From NCBI GenBank assembly GCA_022711695.1, contig JAKLEJ010000057.1, positions 1 to 12,592 of the forward strand: a stretch of 12,592 nt of DNA, given 5' to 3'. The stretch is from Verrucomicrobiota bacterium (GTDB taxonomy: Bacteria > Verrucomicrobiota > Verrucomicrobiia > Limisphaerales > JACRJZ01). Below, in pieces: positions 8,107 to 12,592 of the stretch; position 1 is the first letter of the stretch; each line of letters starts with the position of its first letter. The translations under genes and the position numbers were made by a program. The notes beneath the pieces are model-generated. The model had not been told where the DNA came from. It ran no database searches and worked only from the letters and a program-made list of their open reading frames with translations.

Positions 8107-8159
8107 CCCCTATCCCACACTCTCCCCCACTTTGCCCCAACCGCGCCCATCCTACCCCT
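8107..8159 (-). promoter_or_regulatory. Putative MraZ operator: 10-bp-periodic TGGG boxes
   Basis: On the minus strand five-base boxes recur exactly every 10 bp: AGGGG (8159-8155), TGGGC (8149-8145), TGGGG (8139-8135), TGGGG (8129-8125) and a degenerate TGTGG (8119-8115), each separated by 5 bp. A further off-register AGGGG is at 8111-8107. Direct repeats of TGGGN with 5-bp spacers are the known E. coli MraZ binding arrangement. The array overlaps the predicted -10 and the transcription start of mraZ, so binding would be expected to block initiation. The three central boxes are the best supported. Confidence 0.75.
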
Positions 8160-8176
8160 CACCTGTCCTGCGTCAA
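8149..8176 (-). promoter_or_regulatory. Sigma70-like promoter of the mraZ/dcw operon
   Basis: On the minus strand TTGACG (8176-8171) and TAGGAT (8154-8149) are separated by 16 bp. The -35 matches five of six consensus positions and the -10 four of six. Initiation would fall near 8142, leaving a 5' leader of roughly 68 nt before the mraZ ATG at 8074. The -10 lies between two boxes of the putative MraZ operator, as expected for a promoter under autorepression. Confidence 0.6.
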
Positions 8177-8214
8177 GAGTTTCTTTTCCGTAAAAGCCCT
8201 CCTCCAAACCCTAT

Positions 8215-8234
8215 TTATCCCCAGGTTATTCACA
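8215..8234 (+). promoter_or_regulatory. Two tandem DnaA-box-like 9-mers upstream of mraZ
   Basis: TTATTCACA at 8226-8234 is a perfect match to the DnaA box TTATNCACA, and TTATCCCCA at 8215-8223 matches TTATCCACA at eight of nine positions, same orientation, with starts 11 bp apart. Both lie about 40-60 bp upstream of the predicted mraZ -35, in an AT-richer stretch. A role for DnaA in controlling the operon is possible; two boxes alone do not make a replication origin. Confidence 0.45.
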
Positions 8235-8252
8235 TTTTCAGGCCTCGGCCAC

Positions 8253-8267
8253 CCCCACTTTGCCCCT
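8253..8267 (-). promoter_or_regulatory. Distal pair of MraZ-type boxes
   Basis: On the minus strand AGGGG (8267-8263) and TGGGG (8257-8253) are separated by CAAAG, the same spacer as between the two best boxes of the proximal operator. The 14-base core GGGGCAAAGTGGGG is therefore present twice, about 128 bp apart, both in the same orientation upstream of mraZ. A further AGGGG abuts at 8272-8268. It may be an auxiliary binding site or the remnant of a duplicated control region. Confidence 0.5.
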
Positions 8268-8777
8268 CCCCTGGTCGGGTGGCGACCTCTCCAACCCCCT
8301 TGGATGCCTCCACGAACCTATCCAGGCAGCGGTGCTTTGATTGTGTGCCGCTCTGGGATTGGAATAGGCTTTGAAGGCTCAGATATCGTTAATGCACACC
8401 GCCGATTGTTTTCGGAAACAGACCGCAGGTCACTGAGCTCGTTCCGACCCGTCTGAGGGTGAAACTGGACAGCGTGTGTAAAATGGAGACGAATTCCCAC
8501 GAAGGGCTCCCCAGAATCGTCCGCAGCATCGATTCAGGGGAGAGTACGGTGCGACGAATGAGGGATTGCCGAGCGCGGCGAGCACCCATCAGGCGGGGAT
8601 CTCCGCTGACTGACTTTCAGTTTGCAAGCTGTTAACAGTAAATCACTAGAAATTTTCCTGTATTCGGTGACGCTGTGATTTTGCTGCAAGAGGGAGGCAG
8701 ATTCGGAGGACGACAGCTCAAGTGGGGATCGCGATCTGCTCATCGCGCCGCCACCGTCCCACTCCATGGCCACTATG
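8268..8777. other. Intergenic stretch with no convincing gene
   Basis: This part of the mraZ-pilin gap is less GC-rich than the flanking genes. Short open frames occur on both strands (for example minus 8788-8534, 84 codons, and minus 8500-8318, 60 codons), but none has recognisable motifs, a convincing ribosome-binding site or the codon bias of the genes around it. Besides the inverted repeat at 8508-8541 there is a perfect 10-bp palindrome CTGTTAACAG at 8629-8638 and an AT-rich run at about 8628-8665. I see no tRNA, no CRISPR and no insertion-sequence ends. Confidence 0.6.
8508..8541. repeat. Strong imperfect inverted repeat in the mraZ-pilin intergenic region
   Basis: Two 12-base arms, TCCCCAGAATCG (8508-8519) and CGATTCAGGGGA (8530-8541), pair at 11 of 12 positions around a 10-base loop, with one internal A/A mismatch. 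No T-run follows on either strand, so it does not look like an intrinsic terminator. It could be a dimeric regulator site or a structured leader or small RNA. I recognise no RNA family. Confidence 0.6.
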
Positions 8778-8797
8778 TGGCAAGCCAACTGCTTGCC
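8778..8797 (+). promoter_or_regulatory. Sigma54-like -24/-12 element coinciding with a 7-bp inverted repeat, ahead of the pilin genes
   Basis: TGGCAAG-N4-CTGCT (8778-8793) fits the sigma54 pattern TGGCACG-N4-TTGCW with GG (8779-8780) and GC (8791-8792) 10 bp apart and two mismatches. Initiation would fall near 8804, about 40 nt before the ATG at 8843. The same bases form a perfect inverted repeat, GGCAAGC-CAACT-GCTTGCC (8779-8797), so the site may instead be an operator or hairpin. Type IV pilin genes are often sigma54-dependent, which makes the first reading attractive but unproven. Confidence 0.4.
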
Positions 8798-8842
8798 TAA
8801 CCGGGACAGAATAGTCGGTCTTTGGATGATCGGAAAAAGAGC

Positions 8843-9310
8843 ATGAAAATCGGAGTTCGAGGCGTCGGCACACGGTCTGCGGCGTCATCCGCGTTTACCA
8901 TCGTGGAGGTGGTGCTCGGGATGGCGATGGCGGGCGTGATGTTCATGGCGCTCTACAGCGGGATCACCGGAGGGTTTGCGATCATGCGCATGGCGCGCGA
9001 GAACACCCGGGCCACCCAGATTATGCTGGAGAAGATGGAGACGATCCGCCTCTACAACTGGGACCAGATCACCAGCAACGGCTTCGTTCCGCGCGCGTTC
9101 ACGGTTCCCTATTATCCGATGGGGGGCAGCAACTGCGGCACGATCTACTCGGGCGAAGTGCTCATCACCAACGCCCAGGTCTATACCTCCTATGAGCAGG
9201 ACATGCGCAAGGTGGTCGTCAATTTGAAATGGAAGACCGGGCAGCTCGACCGCCAGCGGTCCATCAGCACCTACGTTTCGCGATATGGTCTGCAAAATTA
9301 CGTTTACTAA
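8843..9310 (+). CDS. PilV-like minor pilin / type II pseudopilin
   Basis: A 155-residue exported protein with a type IV prepilin N-terminus: a 17-residue leader MKIGVRGVGTRSAASSA, then FTIVEVVLGMAMAGVMFMALY, with Glu at +5 of the mature protein and a hydrophobic helix of about 20 residues. The residue before the cleavage site is Ala rather than the usual Gly. The predicted head contains TRATQIMLEKMETIRLYNWDQ, a PilV/GspI-like helix pattern, and a short C-terminal domain ending in NYVY. It would sit at the tip or base of a type IV pilus or type II secretion pseudopilus. An alternative TTG start at 8822 adds seven residues; I prefer the ATG because GGA lies 8 nt upstream and the leader length equals that of the next gene. 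Its end overlaps the next gene by 26 bp. Confidence 0.8.
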   Translation: MKIGVRGVGTRSAASSAFTIVEVVLGMAMAGVMFMALYSGITGGFAIMRMARENTRATQIMLEKMETIRLYNWDQITSNGFVPRAFTVPYYPMGGSNCGTIYSGEVLITNAQVYTSYEQDMRKVVVNLKWKTGQLDRQRSISTYVSRYGLQNYVY

Positions 9311-9839
9311 GCAGGTCCGGCGCCGCGAGGCGGCCTACACGCTGGTGGAGACGTCCGTGGGGATGGGCCTGGCGGTGATGCTGATCCTGGCGGTGGTGTC
9401 CTTCAGCCTCTACTCGGCCAGGAGCTTCGCGGGCCTGGGGAATTACGTGGATCTGGAAACCAGCAGCCAGAAGGCCCTGGACACCATGACACGGGACATC
9501 CGGCAGACTCGATGCCTGGAGCAGATCAAACCCAATGAACTGGTCTTTCGAGACTGGGACGGCAAGACCCTCTCCTTCCGCTACGCGCCCGAGCAAAAGA
9601 CGCTGCTGCGCGAGAAGGACGGCGCCATTCAGGTCCTCCTCAGCGAGTGCGACTTCCTGGTCTTCTCGAATTATCAGCGCAACCCCTACTACGCCCAGTA
9701 CGAACAATACCCGGTGACCACCGCCGCCACCAACACCAAGCTGATCAGCGTGTCCTGGCTGTGCTCGCGCAAGATCACCGGCACCCGGCTGAACACCGAG
9801 AGTGTGCAGACGGCCAAGATCGTCATCCGCAACCAATAA
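9285..9839 (+). CDS. PilW-like minor pilin / GspJ-type pseudopilin
   Basis: A 184-residue protein with a prepilin N-terminus: a 17-residue basic leader MVCKITFTKQVRRREAA, then YTLVETSVGMGLAVMLILAV with Glu at +5 and again Ala instead of Gly at -1. The stretch SSQKALDTMTRDIRQTR (60-76) is typical of the helix after the membrane segment in PilW/GspJ-type pseudopilins. The remainder is a mixed alpha/beta head with several Tyr and Asn. It starts inside the previous gene (26 bp overlap) with no visible Shine-Dalgarno, so translation is likely coupled, and it is followed 5 bp later by the PilX-like gene. Whether it serves adhesion, motility, uptake or secretion cannot be told from this window, which contains no pilus motor or secretin gene. 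Confidence 0.8.
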   Translation: MVCKITFTKQVRRREAAYTLVETSVGMGLAVMLILAVVSFSLYSARSFAGLGNYVDLETSSQKALDTMTRDIRQTRCLEQIKPNELVFRDWDGKTLSFRYAPEQKTLLREKDGAIQVLLSECDFLVFSNYQRNPYYAQYEQYPVTTAATNTKLISVSWLCSRKITGTRLNTESVQTAKIVIRNQ

Positions 9840-9844
9840 ACCGC

Positions 9845-11251
9845 ATGAAACCAAGAACCGCTCTTGCCCGTTCCGAACGCGGCAACACCTACCTGACCGT
9901 GCTGTGGATTCTGCTGCTCTCCGGCATGGTGCTGGCGGCGTACCTGACGCTGGTCGGCAGCCAGAACTCGAACACCATGCGATCGCAGGCGTGGAATCGC
10001 GCCATCGCGGTCTCCGAAGCCGGCATCGAGGATGCCATGGCGCATCTGCATCGCAACGGGCTGACCAACGGCGCCATGTTCACCGACGGCTGGTGGGAAA
10101 CGGACGGCAAGGCCCACAAGGTCAGGCTGCTCGATGACGCCATCTATGACGTGGTGATCGACTTCTCGAAGGACCCGGTCGTCTATTCACGCGGGCACGT
10201 TCCCCTGATTCAGAACTTCCAGCTCTCCGCCTTCAACCGGGGAACCAGCCCCATCATGGCGGACCTGTTCTACTGGTGGTGGTCCTCCAGCCGCTACTAC
10301 GTCAACCGGACGCTGAAAGTGGAAACCAAGTCTCAAGGCATGTTCACCAAGGGGCTCGTGGCCCGAGACTACATCGACCTGAACGGAAACAATATCCGGA
10401 CCGACAGCTTCGATTCGATCGATCCCAGCCACAGCACCAACGGCCTCTATTACTTTCCCTGGGCCAAGGACAACGGCGACATCGCCACCGTCTCCGGCCT
10501 GACCAATTCGGTGAACGTCGATGCCGGAAACGCCGACATCTACGGGCGTGTGGCCACAGGCCCGCGCGGACGGGTCTCGGTCGGCCCCAACGGGAGCATC
10601 GGCAGCAAGAACTGGCACGACCAGGGCAACAGCGGCATCGAGCCCGGCTACTTTCGGGATGACATGAACGTGAGTTTTCCGCCTGTGCCGGTTCCCTTTT
10701 CCAGCGGCTCTTTCACGCCGGCGGCCGGAGCCGTGAATGGCACCAACTACGCCTTGGTGCTGGGCGACGGAAAGTACCTGTCCTCGGGCAACGTCAAATT
10801 CACAGGCGCAGACACCGTCCTGATCAACGGCAAGGCCACGTGGTGGTGTCAGAATGGAATCGACCTCGGCGGCAAGGGCGCCATCGTCATCGCCCCGGGC
10901 GCCAGCCTCAGGCTCTTCGTGGGCAAGAACTCGGGCTCGGGCACGGACGCCAGCCTGACAGGCAATGGCGTCATGAACTGCACCGGCAACGCCACCAACT
11001 TCAGTTACTTTGGCTTGACCAGCAACACCTCGATGAAGATGTCGGGCAACTCCGCAATCGTGGCGGCCATCTATGCCCCGAGCGCCTCGGTGGCCATGAA
11101 TGGCGGCGGCAATAACATCGTTGATTTTTCAGGAGCCGGCATCTTTGCGAACATCGTCATGAACGGCCATTACAACTTCCACTACGACGAGAACCTGGGA
11201 CGGCTCGCGCCGTTGCGCGGCTACGTCATCACCGCCTGGAGCGAGCTTTAA
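9845..11251 (+). CDS. PilX-like surface protein with large beta-rich C-terminal domain
   Basis: A 468-residue protein starting at ATG 9845 (an open frame extends further upstream, but only as overlap with the previous gene). After a basic N-terminus (MKPRTALARSERG) comes a hydrophobic segment at about 14-37, then NRAIAVSEAGIEDAMAHL (51-68), a helix pattern common in PilX N-terminal-domain proteins. There is no Glu at +5, unlike the two preceding pilins, which resembles GspK-type tip proteins. The rest is Gly/Asn/Ser-rich and probably beta-structured, with repeating turns such as SGN, TGNGVMNCTGN and MNGGGNN between about 310 and 450, followed by FHYDENL (445-451), and ending in AWSEL. This resembles a C-terminal domain found on PilX-like proteins in other bacteria, possibly DUF7305; that assignment is from memory. 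The operon ends with a terminator 25 bp downstream. Confidence 0.72.
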   Translation: MKPRTALARSERGNTYLTVLWILLLSGMVLAAYLTLVGSQNSNTMRSQAWNRAIAVSEAGIEDAMAHLHRNGLTNGAMFTDGWWETDGKAHKVRLLDDAIYDVVIDFSKDPVVYSRGHVPLIQNFQLSAFNRGTSPIMADLFYWWWSSSRYYVNRTLKVETKSQGMFTKGLVARDYIDLNGNNIRTDSFDSIDPSHSTNGLYYFPWAKDNGDIATVSGLTNSVNVDAGNADIYGRVATGPRGRVSVGPNGSIGSKNWHDQGNSGIEPGYFRDDMNVSFPPVPVPFSSGSFTPAAGAVNGTNYALVLGDGKYLSSGNVKFTGADTVLINGKATWWCQNGIDLGGKGAIVIAPGASLRLFVGKNSGSGTDASLTGNGVMNCTGNATNFSYFGLTSNTSMKMSGNSAIVAAIYAPSASVAMNGGGNNIVDFSGAGIFANIVMNGHYNFHYDENLGRLAPLRGYVITAWSEL

Positions 11252-11276
11252 GCCGCGAGCAGCAGGCCGCGATCCT

Positions 11277-11310
11277 GGCAGACGGAAACCTCCGCCTGCC
11301 TTTTCCGTTT
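11277..11310 (+). terminator. Rho-independent terminator after the pilin operon
   Basis: GGCAGACGGA (11277-11286) and TCCGCCTGCC (11291-11300) form a 10-bp stem with one mismatch around an AACC loop, followed directly by TTTTCCGTTT. It lies 25 bp after the stop of the PilX-like gene and in the short gap before the convergent aminopeptidase gene. The T-run is on the plus strand only. Confidence 0.75.
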
Positions 11311-11370
11311 CTCGGCATGAGCTGGTGAAACGCGCGCCAGCCGCGCGGAACACCGCGGCGCGCCGCCGGA

Positions 11371-12483
11371 CTACTTCTTAAGTTGTTCCGGGTTCAGCGG
11401 CTTGAGATCGCGCGGCACAAACAGGCCGTCCTTGCGGATCAGCTCCTCGTCGAACCAGATCTCGCCCCCGCCCCAGTCCGGGCGCTGAATCAGCACCATG
11501 TCCCAGTGGATGGCCGAGCGGTTGCCGTTGTCGCATTCCTCGTAGGCCTGGCCCGGCGTGAAGTGCAGCGAGCCCGCGATCTTCTCGTCGAAGAGGATGT
11601 CGCACATCGGCGTGAGGATATAAGGATTGAGCCCCAGCGAAAACTCGCCCACGTAGCGCGCCCCGGCGTCGGTGTCCAGGATCTCGTTGAGCTTCTTGTC
11701 GTGGTTCGAGGAGGCGCGCACGATCCGGCCATCCTGGAATTCGAGCCGCACCTGCTCGAAGCGCACGCCCGAGTAGAGCGTGGGCGCGTTGAACTGGATC
11801 GTCCCGTTCACCGAGGTCTTCACCGGGCAGGAAAAAACCTCGCCGTCGGGGATGTTGCGGTCGCCCTTGCACATCTTCGCGCCGATGCCCTTGATGCTGA
11901 AACGGAGGTCCGTGCCGGGCCCCTGGATCCGAACGCGGTCGGCCTTCTTCATGCGGCGCAGGAGGGGCTCCATGGCGCGGGCCATGCGCGGGTAGTTCAT
12001 GGTGCAAACGTCGAAATAGAGATCCTCGAAGGCCTCGGTGCTCATGCCGGCGGCCTGGGCCATGCTGGGCGAGGGCCAGCGCAGCACCACCCAGCGCGTC
12101 TTGTTCACGCGGTAGTTCAACACCGGCCGCAGCGTCTTGGAATAGACGCGCATCTTCTCCCCCGGCACATCCGACGACTCGCTGGCGTTGGGCGAGCCGC
12201 GCAGAGCGATGTAAGCCTGGACCTTCTTCATGCGGTGCAGCTCGAGGTCGCGAACCAGGGCCGCATGGCGGGGGCCGGTCTCGCGCACCACCTCGCGGCT
12301 GACGCGGCCGTGCTTCACCTCGACCAGGGGGATGCCCCCGGCTTCGCGGATGCAGCGCATGAGCTGGACGGTGAATTCGTCCGGAATGTCGATGGCCTCG
12401 ATAAGCGCCACGTCGCCCTTGCGGACGCGGGTCGAATAGTCCACCAGGAGTCTGGCCAGTTTGAGATAGCGCGGGTCGGTCAT
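11371..12483 (-). CDS. M29-family aminopeptidase (AmpS/PepS/aminopeptidase T type)
   Basis: A cytoplasmic metalloaminopeptidase of 370 residues, within the usual 360-415 of peptidase family M29, which releases N-terminal amino acids using two metal ions. Family motifs that carry the metal ligands are visible: NIPDGEVFSCP (210-220, E215), VGEFSLG (278-284, E280), GSLHFTPGQAY (304-314, H307) and SAIHWDMV (323-330, H326 and D328). The N-terminal half contains LARLLVDYSTRVRKGDVALIEA (9-30), typical of the family. No signal peptide is seen. The gene stands alone, convergent with the pilin operon, and is not part of either neighbouring system. The ATG is preceded only by a weak AAAGA-type ribosome-binding site. 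The family is clear; the exact member name is not. Confidence 0.93.
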   Translation of the reverse strand: MTDPRYLKLARLLVDYSTRVRKGDVALIEAIDIPDEFTVQLMRCIREAGGIPLVEVKHGRVSREVVRETGPRHAALVRDLELHRMKKVQAYIALRGSPNASESSDVPGEKMRVYSKTLRPVLNYRVNKTRWVVLRWPSPSMAQAAGMSTEAFEDLYFDVCTMNYPRMARAMEPLLRRMKKADRVRIQGPGTDLRFSIKGIGAKMCKGDRNIPDGEVFSCPVKTSVNGTIQFNAPTLYSGVRFEQVRLEFQDGRIVRASSNHDKKLNEILDTDAGARYVGEFSLGLNPYILTPMCDILFDEKIAGSLHFTPGQAYEECDNGNRSAIHWDMVLIQRPDWGGGEIWFDEELIRKDGLFVPRDLKPLNPEQLKK

Positions 12484-12503
12484 AGGTCTTTGTATGCGCG
12501 GCT

Positions 12504-12531
12504 AAGGTAATCGCCCCCGGGCGATTGTCGA
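12504..12531 (-). promoter_or_regulatory. Inverted repeat and weak promoter candidate upstream of the aminopeptidase gene
   Basis: AATCGCC-CCCG-GGCGATT (12509-12526) is a perfect inverted repeat with 7-bp arms and a 4-base centre, 26 bp upstream of the start codon. On the minus strand it fills the spacer between TCGACA (12531-12526) and TACCTT (12509-12504), a weak sigma70-like pair with 16-bp spacing. It may be an operator; the promoter elements themselves match consensus poorly. Confidence 0.35.
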
Positions 12532-12592
12532 GCCCGGCTCGAGGCCGCCGCCCCGGCGCGCGCAAATCGCGGCTTCCCCCGCCGGGGGTTTG

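Noticed and set aside
8075..8140. N-terminal extension of mraZ to a TTG at 8140
   Set aside because: The added residues do not resemble MraZ, and the DNA carries the predicted operator boxes and lies just downstream of the promoter.
8215..8234. Chromosomal replication origin
   Set aside because: Only two DnaA-like boxes are present, with no box cluster, no clear unwinding element and no dnaA or dnaN nearby.
8534..8788. 84-codon minus-strand frame in the gap
   Set aside because: No motifs, no ribosome-binding site, and composition unlike the neighbouring genes.
9647..9844. Upstream extension of the PilX-like gene
   Set aside because: It overlaps the PilW-like gene out of frame and lacks a signal; the ATG at 9845 gives a proper membrane-anchored N-terminus.
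11355..11366. Perfect 12-bp palindrome GCGGCGCGCCGC as terminator of the aminopeptidase gene
   Set aside because: It has no loop room and no T-run on the minus strand; GC-only palindromes of this kind are common in such DNA.

Overview
The window is about 12.6 kb of GC-rich bacterial DNA. The left two thirds (1-8074) is the start of a division and cell wall (dcw) cluster, read entirely on the minus strand. In transcription order it is mraZ, a lineage-type small gene of unknown function, rsmH (mraW), an ftsL-like gene, ftsI (PBP3-type transpeptidase), murE, murF and mraY, which runs off the left edge. Gaps between genes are 1 to 30 bp and two genes start with GTG, so this looks like one tightly coupled transcription unit. 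Together the products control the operon (MraZ), methylate 16S rRNA (RsmH), build the septal transpeptidase complex (FtsL, FtsI) and make the lipid I precursor of peptidoglycan (MurE, MurF, MraY). MurE carries the DNPR signature of the meso-diaminopimelate-adding enzyme, so the wall is probably of the Gram-negative A1-gamma type.

Right of mraZ lies an intergenic region of about 770 bp (8075-8842), visibly less GC-rich than the genes. It holds the control signals: a sigma70-like promoter for mraZ overlapped by a 10-bp-periodic array of TGGG boxes that fits an MraZ operator, two tandem DnaA-box-like 9-mers, a second smaller set of the same boxes further upstream, a strong 12-bp inverted repeat, and an inverted repeat / sigma54-like element just ahead of the rightward genes.

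From 8843 to 11251 (plus strand) three genes encode proteins with N-terminal pilin-type hydrophobic segments, resembling PilV-, PilW- and PilX-type minor pilins or pseudopilins. The third has a large C-terminal Asn/Gly/Ser-rich, probably beta-rich surface domain. A good Rho-independent terminator follows. The last gene (12483-11371, minus) is a complete M29-family aminopeptidase.

The most likely source is a member of the Verrucomicrobiota or a close PVC relative. This rests on the combination of a complete diderm-type dcw cluster, an extra gene between mraZ and rsmH, an FtsI with an enlarged N-terminal region, and pilin genes with Trp/Glu-ending C-termini. It is an inference from gene layout and remembered family features, not a database match. 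The items most worth following are the MraZ operator architecture combined with DnaA-like boxes, and the uncharacterised gene at 7585-7049.
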